Shown piece by piece: positions 9,901 to 23,668 of a stretch of 64,000 bases of DNA (within the stretch, counting starts at the first letter, position 1; every line of letters begins with the position of its first letter). Both the position numbers and the translations under genes were made by a program. The stretch comes from Nageia nagi. Its lineage: Eukaryota; Pinophyta. The stretch spans positions 102,486,001-102,550,000 of the forward strand of contig JBITNC010000001.1 of assembly GCA_050084985.1 (NCBI GenBank). Reading direction: 5' to 3'. The notes beneath the pieces were generated by a model. The model made no database searches, was not told the DNA's origin, and saw only the letters and a list, made by a program, of their open reading frames with translations.

Positions 9901-12900
9901 TTGTAATACCAAGACAACTAATAATTGTAAATGCAATATTAGTCTCCTTTAGTGAGGCATTGGATATTTGAGCCTTGATAAGTCGTAATTTGGCATATCA
10001 AGGCACTTAAATGCCTCTCAATGTAATTATGCTTCCCCCTAAGCCAGACGCATCCCTAGGAGCAAAGCATGAAGATTCCAAGGAGGTGAAACTAATCCCA
10101 AAGCAGATAAAACATCATGAGGGAGGCATTGCACCTTGAGAGACACTCTGGCACGTTGGATGTGATCTTGTGGATCCCAAGGCACTACAAGCAATGAAAT
10201 CTCACCCATGAGGGGATCTAGACCCCCCACTCCTTGATTGTGATGATCTCAATGCATCTAGAGGTGGACGCAAGACAAGGAGGACACCCATAGTTTATAA
10301 AAGGAGGAAAATACCTCACATAAAGATATGTTTGTTTGGAATTTATTCTTCTTCTTCAAGTTGTGGGTGTTGGCTCCTTCCATTGCCTCTTGTGGATGAA
10401 AACCCACAAGGGAGGTGCTGAGACTTAGCGAGGTTTTAGGGCTATACGGATCGCTATTTTGAAGGTTAGCACACCTCAAAGGACTTGCTAGCTATTTGGG
10501 GGTGTTGGCATTACCCTAGATTATCTTAACACTGCTAGAGACCCTGATGTCTTGGCCATAGTTGGCAGAGGAGGAAGTCCTAGGAAAAAGCTTGCCCTTC
10601 TATGGGACAGCCCTAGTTGCTTGTTACTTGTTTTCAACATTTCCGAAGAGGTTCTTCAGCTAGGGCATCATTGCTCTAGATCAAAGGCATGTAATTCCGT
10701 TTCCATTGCAATATTAATAGAATTACAGTTGTGCCTCAATATTTTCTGTTATCTGGCTTCCATAGCTTAGACATTGGGATTATGGAGCCGATATTGTGCT
10801 ATCTTGTTGTTTTTGCCTGGACATTGAGCTTACTTTGGGTTAATTGCACTATTTTGAGTTCGACTGTGGAGATCTAGCGCTTTTGGGCTAGACGTTGGCA
10901 TTTCTAGCATTATTATTTGCTTTAAGAACTAGACGTTGAGTTATTGCTTGCCATTTTTCCCTTTAAGGCTAGACGTCTGCATTTCCAAAGCTTGGATATG
11001 GCATTTTGGGTATTTTTAATGCATTAATGGCTTGATTGGAAATTTTGGTGATTTTTAATTGCTTTTGTGAGCCCCTTTGGCACAATTTTGTATCAGCCCT
11101 AATCCGAAATATTTCAATGGTATCAAAGTCAAAGATTTTACCGACCTAAGGAGAAAAGAAGTAGAGATTTGAAAACTTTAACATCAATTTTCAATGAAGA
11201 CAAGATTCTGCCAATTTGCTGGGCAGAAACTTGGAAGGACATTTAAAACTAAGGATCAAGAAGGTTTCAGTAGTATCCTACTACCCATTTCATTGGTATC
11301 ACATTGGAAGAAAGAAGGTTTGAAACTTCTCCTCAATAATTTCAGTGGTAATCTAATTTTACTGAGAGATTTTAAGTGAATAGGAAGCTCAAGATCTAGC
11401 TAAAGGACTCCAAGGAGAGCTGCATTGGCTATTTTGGGACCATAACTGAGGAATCCAGTGCTTCAAAGCCAGACGTTGGGCATTTTTGACACTCAAATTC
11501 CAAAATGAGAGTCATCTTGGAGGTTTGTTGAAGCTAAGGAGGCATTCTTAACTTCTGAATCTACGAATTTCAATCTTGGGAGGATTTGTGGTACATTTGG
11601 GCCAATCAAATAGAAATTGTTGCATCAAGATTTCGAGATCGGGACGGGCAGGCAAGGCTAGCACATGCCTTAAAAAGTCACAAACTTGACTTTTGGAACA
11701 ATGCACCAAGCTTACAAGCTACCCAGGTTGAGATGAAAGATCAAAATTGTCAAGTCCAGCTGACAGGAACACCAAAAATCAAGAGAAATCAGGTTACTGA
11801 GTGAGTTTGGTGAACAAGGTGGGAAGTTGTATCATCAGGAACAAGTCGAAGGTGTCGAAGATGCTGCACGGACTAGACCTGACGATGAAGTTCTTAGATG
11901 AAAACTTCAAGGAATGCGTTGAGGTGTTGGGCCCACAAGCGCCATAGTCACAATTTTTATTTTTATTTTATTTTTAAGAAAATGCAATTATTTTACTAAA
12001 TACAGTTATTATTTGATAATTAATTCCTAAGTTTGTGATGGATGGGATTTGCTCCCACAAACTTGGAGTACATCTTGTAATGCCATGTGGCAATGTTTGA
12101 TTGGACCACTTATTATTTCTTGGAACTTGCAATTAGGGTTAGGGCAACACATAGGGGTGCCCTAAAAACTATTTATAGCCCATTAAGGCTCATTTGTTAG
12201 GGGATTAGACATTTTGCAAATTGGGCTACTTACACAATATTTTCAAACTTGCAAGTTTCCCTATTTTTATTGTGATATAATTTCAAGTAATTGAAATGAG
12301 AATATTTTCATTTAGAACTATGGAGGTGAATGTGTGTTACATCTCTATGCTATCTTGAGTGTTTGGAGCATTTTGCAAATCTTGCTAAGGTGGACGAAAG
12401 AGTGCTTGAAAATCTTTTGAAACATTTCAAGTAGTGTATGGTTGTGATGTTTCATAGTTTGCACATTGGACTAGTATGTTTTGAGATGACTCGTATATGT
12501 TGTTTAATATAGGAACTTCACTCCCTGTTTGAGTTCTATCCACGTCATATCTTTCCTTCCCATTCCCTTAGCACTGTATGTTTTGAGATGACTCGTATAT
12601 GTTGTTTAATATAGGAACTTCACTCCCTGTTTGAGTTCTATCCACATCATAACTTTCCTTCCCATTCCCGTAGCACTGTATGTTTTGAGATGACTCGTAT
12701 ATGTTGTTTAATATAGGAACTTCACTCCCTGTTTGAGTTCTATCCACGTCATATCTTTCCTTCCCATTCCCTTAGCACCAAGCTCCCCTTGTTAGGACAC
12801 TCGTGTTGTTGCCTTCCAAATCAGATTCAGAGTGCGTGGAACCTAGGCTAATCCCGTACGAGTCCAGTCTTAGAAACCCATACTAGTCGATGAGAATATC

Positions 12901-15900
12901 GCTCCTCGAGCTGAATTCATATATCACCATCTTCTCACAACCCCTTTTTTTAATTTCTTTTGCATGGCTTTTCGCAAAGAATCTTTTCCTTTTCCCCTTT
13001 TCTTGAGAAACAACTATTTCTGGATCAGGGACCCTTCGAGTCCTTAGTTAACAAATTTTATTTGAGTTCGTAACAGCTTTAAGCATCTCCACCGAATCAT
13101 CTGAGTGATCCCTTGCATCCTTCACTTTCAAACCTTCGGAGTAAACAATCCTCATAGCAGGTAAGGGTCACGCCCTACCACTCAAGCGTTGGAATCTTTC
13201 CACAGGCCTTGTAATACCATCTGCCAATCAGCAAGGGTGGAGGTGTCACATTCTGCATTTTGTGACAAAATGTTGGGCTCATAACCCACAAACCCTGAAT
13301 CAATTACACTCCAGAGAAATATTTTTCAAAGAGAAATTAAATTTCAGTGTGTTCAAAGAGCAAATTCGAAGATATTTCACAACAAGATATGCATCAATCT
13401 TGGACATGGGCACTCCAAAAGTGCAAGCGTTGAGATCTTGGCCATCAAACTTGGCTCATTGTTGACCTAGAAGGGTGATGTCAGCCTTCTTTTTTTCTTA
13501 CAACAAGAAGTCAAAGAGGTTAAAGGTGTGATATTGGGCCTTGGAAGCCAATTTTGGCATTTGCTACTCAGTTGGGGGCTCTAGGACAAATTTGTCCACC
13601 CCTTGGAAAAATTCAAATTCATGTTTGAGAAAATTATTTGAAGGTATCTTAATTTTAGAAATTCTGGAAATTAATTTCAATATTTTTTAAATTAAATTGG
13701 AGGAAAAAGAAAATATTTTATTGGAGAAAATTATTTTAATTTGAAGTAAATTAAAATTGGAGAAATAATTCCGCCATAACTAGAGGAAAAAATTTAAAAT
13801 CTAGAAGAGATCCTATAAAAGAGACGTCAAGGCTAGAGGAGGAAATACACTTTAGAAGAGCAATTCACATATTTTCGAAACTATGAGGAGAGAAAAGAGC
13901 TCTTCCAGACTTGGAGAGACCCACACACTAGCTTCAGAAGGGCTACGTTGGCAAGATCAAGGCCTTAAAAGAAATTCGTCCACCCTCAAGGAGGACGTGG
14001 GCACATTTGGGAGACCATTCTCATATTTGAATACATTGATCCATCTTTCAGTAAGTTTGCCCAAATTTTGAAGCACCTGTTTGGCAATTTGAAACAAACT
14101 TTAAAAATAAAAAATGGCAAAACAAAAGATAGACATGAAGTTTGATATGTTTGGGAAATTACTAATCAAAATGAATCAAGAACTATCAAACGAAGACACT
14201 ACAAGAAAAGAAGAAACAAATGAGTTAGATAAGCTACTACTGAATTACAGTAAGAGATCCAAAAACTACAAGAAGGTAGTACCCTTCGAATCATTCCTAA
14301 GCTTAATTGGGAAAAGACATTTACTTAAAGAAGTCTGTTGGGAACCAAGAAAAGAGAAATACACTGCATCATCCCTAAAGGCCACCATTATCTAGCCGCA
14401 AGAACACAATCACAAGGAGCAAGAATTTGTGATGAACAAAGTAGTAGTCAAAGAAAGTAATGGAGTCATTGAAGAGCATTAGGGTAATACCACTATCGTC
14501 CATGACTTTAATGATGAAAATCTATTTGAAGTTTTACAGCAACCAAGAAAAAATGAGTGCCTACAATGAAGAATGGAGAGACAGTCTTTTGATCACACCC
14601 GAACAAGAGACCATAAGCCTAGCTCAATTGGATGATGCCCAAGAACTTATCGAGAAATCAATACAAGGCAAGCAACCCCTGTCACATAACGGGCTTAAAA
14701 GGGTAGCACATACTTTTTAGGATTTAAAAATCACTTATCTTTACATGATTAGGGATAAAATGCTCATAGCAGAAAGAGAAATAGAAATATTATTAATGCC
14801 TGCGAGTGACCAAAAATATGTCTAAGGGACTTGAAAGTACAATCCAGCTAAATGTAGGAGTTGCTAGGGTAGCAAAAAAAGCTATAAAGCTACACTACAC
14901 TACATTGAGTGAAACATTATCAACACCCTCAATCACGCAAATGGAAAGAGAATTGGGGATCTCACTAACAAATGCAAAGATGAAGAGTCCATAAAGAGAG
15001 AATATTTGGACAAATAGGAGAAGGAGATTCCTGAGTTGTCCAAGTCGAAGAAGAATCAAGAGAGGAAGACATTACCACAAAGGGAGAATTCCTTATGGAT
15101 AAGATAACCCCCATGAAGACGAACGAAAATGAAGATTACTCTTGGTTAAATATGGACACTACTTTGGAAAACTTGAAAGAAGGGGGATAGGACACAAATC
15201 ACATCAAACCAAGCATGGAAATTTTCAAAGTCGTAGCCGACTTTGAAAGTCACTTTGAAAATAAGACTTTCTGGTTCTGCCTCTTTGAAGAATCTTCTCA
15301 AAAGGCCCTCTTCTCTTACATGGAAAATTGGGTATTTGGAATCATAACCAAGTGAGTGAAGGAAAATTGGCAACTCCATGGTACAATATTGCCCACGCAT
15401 AATTCCTCCATGTGGATGCATACCGAAAAATTAGGCAATATAAGAGAAGACATTGATTTCACCCAAGACTCGCAAGTTATCATTAGTCCAGAGATGTTTC
15501 AGAAGGTTCTAGAATGGTTGGCTAGGAAACGTAAGTTCAGACATACAAAGAGCAATCCAATGGCTCAAGTGGCTGCAAAGAAAAGGCAACCCCCTTACAA
15601 AGGAAGATAACCAAGGGACAATCATCAAGGAACCATGTGAGGAGAACTTCACCACACCAACAAAGGACTCTCTCACACTTCACACTTCAAGAGGAGTATC
15701 CGACACCATTAACTAGGAAGAATTCACAGTTGGAGAATGGGTATACCTTCATTTGCAGCCTTACATGCTCTCTCCCACCAAGATAAGGAAGCCTAATAAG
15801 CACAAATTGCATTATTATGGACCCTTCAAAGTTCTACAAAAATGGGAAGAGGATCATTATGAATTGATGTTGCCACCTAACAATGGGTTACACCTCATAT

Positions 15901-18900
15901 TCCATGTTTCTTGCTTAAGGAGGAATCTAGGCCCAAGGATCACTCCCTTATCCAAACTTCCGCCCATCGATAAAGAGGAAAATTTGGGATGGATACCAAA
16001 AAATGTTTTGGGTTCCAAAACGAAACGACTAAGCAAGGTTGTCAGGTACTGGGGGATGGGGAAATGAGGGGATGAGTCCCCAGGGACGGCAAGGGACGAT
16101 GACCCGATTTTAGGAAACACGAGGGAGACGACAAGTATATATATACTAAAAAAATCTCCAAAATTTTCAGATTTAAGAAAAGTAGATATTAGATATAGTT
16201 TCAATGTCTCATTCATCATTAGCATTCATGATTCATTCAAGAACCAATTCAAATATGTAACATACTTTGTAAATGAAAGTCTGTAACTACTAACATACTA
16301 ACAAGTAACATGTAAAATGATTATAAAACGAAAATCAGAAATTTGAATCATAAATGATAAATCAGAGTTAGCCATAAATATAGCCTAATAATCATAGTCA
16401 ATAATCATAATGCCATTAAATTTGAATATGCTTAGGCCCAAAAACATAGTCTTTGACATGAATATGTCAAATAAGTCAAAAATGAGAAATAAGTGTAAAT
16501 GACAATCATTGCAATGTGAATATAAAGGCATGTTTTTAGGGTTGGAGGGGTGGAGACCCTTGTGCGACCCACCCCCTAAGGTTTATGAAAAAATTTTAAA
16601 AAAAGTTGAGATTGTTTTTTAGTGTGCAATATCATCCCCATTTGCAAATTTTAAAAGGAAACATCCCCAAGGCCTGGGAAATCATCCCGAGGTCATCCCC
16701 TTTGTACGTCCTAAAAAGGGGACGGTGGGAAACGTCCCCTAAGGCATTCCCCAATCTTGTGGATATGGGGGACAGGGAAACGAGGAAAAAAAAGGGGGGA
16801 TGCATCCCCTGAGAATGTTGCAACTAAGGAATCGAGTTATCCACGAGGTTTGAATCAAATGGAAGGGATTACCATCAAAAGAAGCCACTTGGGAACACCT
16901 CAACACCATCACAACTAGAAAAGGTGTGAAGATTAAGAATGCTTCACCAATGACACCAAATTGCTTAAGGACAAGCAATTTGGGGGGGGGCGGATTTGTA
17001 ATATTCCCAAATTTTGGCATCTCACTCACTCTAGCACCTGGACATGGGACGTGCACCGTCATGGTGCTCTCTTAGCCATTTAGGCGTATTTTGGTAGTTT
17101 TAGAGTAATTTGGAAATATTTTAACAATTTGAGGATTAATTAGGGGATTTTTCTATATATTATCCCACTTGGAGGCTCTCTAACATGGGACGTTGGACTC
17201 TATGAGTCATTATTTGTTATTTTTATCAATTAAATATTTACAAATTGCATGGGCCAATTAAGGATGCCAAATAATTATTGTAATTGTAATACCAAGGCAA
17301 CTAATATTGTAAATGTAATATTAGTCTCCTTTAGTGAGGCGTTCCATATTTGGGCCTTGATGAGTTGTAATTTGGCATCTCCAAGCACCTAAATGCCTCT
17401 CAATGTAATTATGCTTCCCCCTAAGCCAAACGCATCCCTAGGGGCAGAGCATGAAGATTCCAAGGACGTGAAACTAATCCCAAACCAAAGAAAACATCAA
17501 GAGAGAGGTGTTGCACCTTGAGAGACAATTTGGCATGTTGGATGTGATGAGTGATCTTGTGAATCTCAAGGTAATACAAGTTATGATGTCTCATCCATGA
17601 GTGGATCTAGACCTCCCATGCCTTGATTGTGATGATCCCAATGCATCTAGAGGTGGACGCGGGATAAGGAGTACACCCAAAGTCTATAAAAGGAGGAAGA
17701 TACCTCACTGTTTGGAATTTATTCTTCTTCTTCAAGTTGTGGGCGTCTTCTCCTTCCATTGCCTCTTGTGGATGAAAACCCACAAGGGAGGTGCTAAGAC
17801 TTAAAGAGGTTTCAGGGCTATATGGATCGCTACTTTGGGGATTAGCGCACCTCAAAGGACTTGCTAGCTATCTAGGGGTATTGGCATTACCCTAGATTAT
17901 CTTAACACTGCTAAAGACCCTAGTGTCTTGGCCACAATTAACGAAGGAGTAAGTCCTAGTACAAGCCTTGCCCTTCTGTGGGACAGCTCTGGTTGCTTGT
18001 TGCTTGTTTTCAGCATTCTCAATAGGCTCTTCACCTAAGGCATCATTGCTCTAGATCAAAGGCATGTAATTTCGTTTCCATTGCAATATTAATAGAATTA
18101 CAATTGTGGCTTAATATTTTTTTTATCTTTTGGCTTCCATAGCTTAGACATTGGGATTGTGGAGGCAATATTGTGTTATCTTGTTGTTTTTGCTTGGACA
18201 TTGAGCTTGCTTGGGTTAATTGCACTTTTTGAGTTCGATTGTGGATATATAGCACTTTTGGACCAGATGTTGGCTTTTTTGGCACCATTATTTGCTTTTG
18301 GAACTAAATGTTGGGTTTATTACTTGTTATATTGCCCTTTAAGGCTAGACATCTACATTTCTATAGCTTGGATAAGGCATTTAGGGTATTTTTAGTGCAT
18401 TAACAGCTTAATTGAAAATTTTGGTGATTTTTAATTAATTTTGTGAGGCCCTTTGGCACAATTCCGGATCAACCCTAGTCTGAAATATTTCAGTGAGTTC
18501 ATCCATAGGACTTTAACTAAACAAGGGGTACAATTGGCCAAGTTCGTAGAGGGGGAAGAGACATTTTGTTGGTTGCAATTTGGAATATCCCATGAGTCCC
18601 TTTCCAAGCCTTGGGATAGAGTTGTGAAGGTAGTTATGAAGTATCTAACCTTGGATGGTAAGTATCGGTGAATTTTCGACTACCATGCTGTGATTTTGAA
18701 TTCTATTCGCCATAATGAGCCACTTAACTTCCTAGCCTTCTTGTTCCACGACTTGGAGGAATCCATCAATGAGGTGAAAATGGTTGGGCGGAATTTGCCT
18801 TTGCACCAAGGGCTCATCAAGTTGATTGGCTATTACATGTTGAAGAAGGAGCGAGGTAAGGAGGGGGAACTCCTAGGAAAAGTGGATTCTTGGTTTCTCA

Positions 18901-21900
18901 AACGCAATTGCTTCTAGGCGCCGAGAGGAAAGGGTCTAATCTTGCGAAAGGGAAGGAGGTGCTGATTGAAGAGGTGCCACAGTCAAAGGATGGGGATAAT
19001 ATTCCTCTTACTAAAAAGAGAAAGTTTCTATTTTGGACAAGCAAAGGTTGACTAAAGGCTTTTGTAGGTCAGTAACAATTAATAAGGGGACTAAGACAAA
19101 GATTATGGAATACAATGACGAATTAGACAAGGTCTTTGAGTTGGTGAAAGCCTCGGCTAAGAAGATAGAAGGGATTAAGAAGGCAACAAGGGAAAAGGAG
19201 GTAACAAAAGTGCAAGAGGTGGAAGAGGATGCAGTCAAAGCACAAAAGGTGGAGGCAATGGAGGCAAAATCATCCGAGAAGGCAAAAAATTCTCAAGAGG
19301 TTGCAGAGGAGGCAGTTAACAAAAACCCTACCCCTCCAAGGGCTGTAGCAGGGAAGGAGGAAGAGTCAATAGGAGAACCTTGGAAGATCACGGTTAATGA
19401 GGTCAAAATCAACCACAAGTTGTTGTCAGACTTGTCCTACACCTTGTGGACCACCATAACATGCATGAACTTATTGGAAGCAAAGTTGGCTATCCACATT
19501 AGGGCCTCAGTTGAATTCTTGAGGTAGGCTGATGGAGAGGAGAAAGGGGAATCATCTAAGGTGAAGGACAAGAGTAATAGTAAATTTGTATGTTTTGGGT
19601 TTTTTTTGTCTTTGTTTACTTGTTATCCTTTATAGGTTAGTAAGTTGTTTTAGGCAAGCTATGATACAGATAGTGCTTACACATGTTTTATAGCCTAATT
19701 TTGTACAGGTTTTAGGACCCTAAAACCTTCAGGAATAATACCCAAAAAAAGTGATTTACTTGATTTAGTATTTATGTAAAAATGCCAACTTGGGCCCACT
19801 TTGTATTATTCTAGATTAGCTTAAGCAAAATCTTCTAATTCAACATTATCTTATGTGCATGTCAGACTAGGTAGGTACACCTAAGTGAATTCAAATTTAC
19901 ATTTCGTAAGTTTACATAAAGCAAAAGCAAAAGCTCATTTTATATCATAATAACTTAGGATTTCAATCCAAGGTTGTGCTAACTCTTGTTTCAAAAAGTC
20001 CTAATGCTAACATCATCTAAAAAATTGAGCATATTCTTTTTTAGTATTCCTTGAACCAAATTCTCACATATTGAAGATGAAATCAACAAGGCAAATTGTA
20101 GAATCATATGCAATCTTGCAACAAGTATCAATAGAAGTTCATTACACATTTGAATACGATAAATACCAAAACATGAGCATTTTGGACAACACATCCTAGA
20201 AAGTTGGGTATTTGGAACCCTACTTTTCGAAGGTGGGTGACTTGGCCTCGAAGTTAGATTGACCCTTAATCAAACTTACGAATCACTTGCTTTAGAACAC
20301 CAAAGATTCATCCTCAAAAAGAAGAAGTTGTTAGTCAAACTGCCTCATATCTATGAACTCCATATAGGTCTACTATATATCTCCTCTCTCAAATTTTGCA
20401 ATAACCTAGTTTGCTATGTCTAATCCTACATGTTGCCATTAATCTAATTTCAATATGTAGGCAAAATAAATTGTATATATTTTAATACATTCTCTTTTAC
20501 TTTGTCTAAAAATTGATGAAAGAGAAGCTTTAGTAATTTTTTTCTCTTTCACAAAAAACCTTTTAAGTTTTTGGTTTTGCTCGTCCTTATTTATACTTCT
20601 CTCAAACATTTGTTTCTAAAACCCTTAGTTTTTCAAATTAGGGCACAATGTTTCTTTCAAATTCTATTTTCCTTTGTGTTTTATTCACCCTTGTTTGCAC
20701 TACCTTTAAAACCTATAAACCAAATGAATCCGAAATTATTACCAAACCAAGAAGTGAAAGGGTAGCCAAAAAGAGCACACCTATCATTCAAACTTCAGTC
20801 AATGATTATGGTGACTATAACCTAAAAGATGCTAGAATAAACAAATGAAGATATTTTCAATTCAAATATGCCTCTTTCCAAGCATCTATATACAAATTAT
20901 GATGGCAACATCAAAGATGATGACAATCACACGCTTTAATTCACATGATGACTATCAAAACAACAACAATGGTGAAACAAAAAATATAACCAATAGTACT
21001 TGAACCCTAACCCTACACAAAGCAATTAAAGACCAGTAATAAATAATGATCTTGCCCTTGAACTATCATTGAATGCCCTCCCAACTATAGAAAGAAGAGC
21101 CAAATTCACACATTATGTAACTGATGAATATTTCCTTGACATATTTGCCATGTTACCCAAACCTCAAAAGCACAACCTTCACCCATGTGCGAAAGCGACT
21201 CAACCTATCCCTCCAAAGAACAATTTATTGTGTGATGAACTCAATGCAACTTCAATTTCCATTGCAACCTTCCCATCCCACAACACCATCTTCCAAGCTA
21301 CCAAACCCAAAATGTGGCTGATCTAGGCCCCATAAACCTCAAACATGGTTATTCTTGCTCTCTATTACATAATGTGAACAGTTTGGACCCATGGACCCAG
21401 AACAACAACATTTGGGTGCCTCTATCAAAAACCCACTCATCGCTAACTTCAATACCAATCCCATTGTTTCGCAAATCATCCCCTACCTAGTTTCACCCAA
21501 TCCTTCCTCACTATCACCCTTCATTTGTTGTATTGACATTAGGAATTTCTACACCTTGGTTTACTATCAAAACCAATCCCTAAGGCTCCCCATAACAACA
21601 AAGATAGAAAATAGGGTTAACTTCAAAACCATTAATCACAAGAGAACAATAGCATTAGAAAAACCAATCACCCCAAGCATCTATCAGGAAAGCCAAGATG
21701 ATTCACCAATTTTTAACTTCTAGGGCTAACACCTGATGAAAGGAAAAATCAGGTACAATGAATAACAAATTTCCTACAATGGAGAAAAAGTACAACCTAC
21801 CTTTCAAAAACTATCCCTTCAAGAACAACACATGCAACTACTTCAGGTGAAAGAATTCTTACAATGGGAACAAAAAAATAAAAGAAGAATATTTGTTGAA

Positions 21901-23612
21901 AGACCGTTAGAAGTGGAACAACCTAAGAACAACCAAAAGAACACAAGGAATTGATTGATTTGTACAAAGAGTACATAAAACACTTAAAGAATTAAAGGCA
22001 CTAACAGCTTCGAGTAGTAACATGCAAACAAATATCACATCTTCATACAAATGTATCAAGAAATCTCTATACTCAACAATCAAAATGTTAACCCTCCAAG
22101 AGAGAGACTTCCTAAGTTTTACAAAATACAATGGTACAAATGACCTTAGGCAACATATACTCTGATTTTGGCCCTAGGCATCTCAATCATAGAACACCAA
22201 CATTCTAGCACCACATTTCCATAATGCCACCATTTTGGTTTGGAAGTGCCAAAATGTTGGCCATGTTTGAGCCATTTGACCCTCAATTTGCATGCTCCAA
22301 CATCAAAAAAATCTAGCCCTCTCTTATATCCATGCATGATCATCTTCAAACCCAATTACACTTACACTTTGACTTGACATGTTTCACAAATAGCATGTGT
22401 TTGTTTCAGCCCTACAGAATAATCATTTGAGCATTGTCTACAACCAGAACATGATCAAAACTGCCCAACGAAAGGAGCAGTTTAGAATTATCCAAAAAAT
22501 ATCACAAACAACTTTATCTTCTAAATTATCACTTCCCAAATCATTTTCTAGATTATCAAAATTTTGAATTTTCATATTCTGAAATAATCAAGCACGTCTT
22601 TATCTTAGAAGAAAGGACGCAATTCTCCAAATCAAAATGTAAATCAACTTAAGCATTTATCCATTTTTCATCTACCATTTTGCTTTGATCTCTCTATTCA
22701 TCACAGGTCTTCACACGCAGCCCAAAGCAAAAGGTACAATCAATAGTATTCATTTACTCTAAAAGAATGTGCTCATTCATGCTTGCACCTATCCTTTTCA
22801 ACCTTTGGGGTAGGGTTAGTCTCAAGCTAAATCATGACAAGGTTTTATCATTTCATATACCCATAAATTTACTTTCTATTATGCACAACATGTGCTACGC
22901 AAGATCTTTGCAAGGCAATTACACATAACCATCAAACTCAATACCCTTTTTATTTTAGAATGTGGGTTTGAGTCCTCTCCCTCGATCCTATTCCACAAGG
23001 TACAAATTGTAGACACTTAAATTTGCATTTTAATTATCTAAAATGAAATTACTTAAATAATTAACCTAATTTATGTGAAATTTGGCTTTGAGTCCTCTCT
23101 CTTGATTCTATTCCAAAAGAGACAAACTAAAGACATTTAAAATTGCATTTTAATCATAGTAAAGAAACTCGGACTCAATACAGCCTTAGCAAGGCTGAAT
23201 TGAGATTTAAACTTGAACTTGGCAGAAAAGCTCAAAAAAAATTGGCAAAAACTCAGCAAAATAACCCCAAAGAAATTGCAATTTTTCATTGAAAAAAGTT
23301 TTTGAAAAAATCGACAAAACTTGCTAGTAAAAAAAAATTAACAAGCCCAAAAAAACTAGATGAGTCGAGGCCGACTTGGATTCAAACTCGACAAGTTTTT
23401 TAAAAACTCGTCGAGTTTCATATCAATGAATTTTTATTATTAAAAATGACACTACTTAAGTGATTTATCTGATTTGTGTAAAAATGTCTATTTGGACTAG
23501 TTTGGGATATTCTAGGTTAACTTAAGCAAAATCTTCTAATTCAACAATTTCTTATGTGCAAATCATCAATGTAGATGGGTACACCATGGTGAATTCAAAA
23601 TTAAACTTCTCA

Positions 23613-23668
<56 letters not shown>

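Larger units (their letters stand above)
9614..18492 (+). mobile_element. Complete-structure, non-autonomous Gypsy-type LTR retrotransposon
   Basis: The two LTRs (9614-11116 and 16997-18492) both start TGTAATATTCCCAAATTTTG and end AAATATTTCA. They are flanked by an exact target duplication GTGAG (9609-9613 and 18493-18497). A tRNA-iMet-type primer-binding site follows the 5' LTR, and a polypurine tract (TTGGGGGGGGGCGGATT, to 16996) precedes the 3' LTR. The 5.9-kb interior keeps only the C-terminal tail of integrase; protease, reverse transcriptase, RNase H and the integrase core are absent, so movement would have needed proteins from another element. The LTRs differ at many positions plus small indels, so the insertion is not recent. 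Orientation + follows from PBS, PPT and coding tail. Confidence 0.93.

Noticed and set aside
12474-12779. CRISPR-like array
   Set aside because: Units are directly adjacent with no spacers; it is a plain tandem repeat in a plant retrotransposon.
23147-23436. 8-bp target duplication of the 274-bp MITE
   Set aside because: ATTTTAAT and AATTTTTA are similar only because both are A/T-rich.
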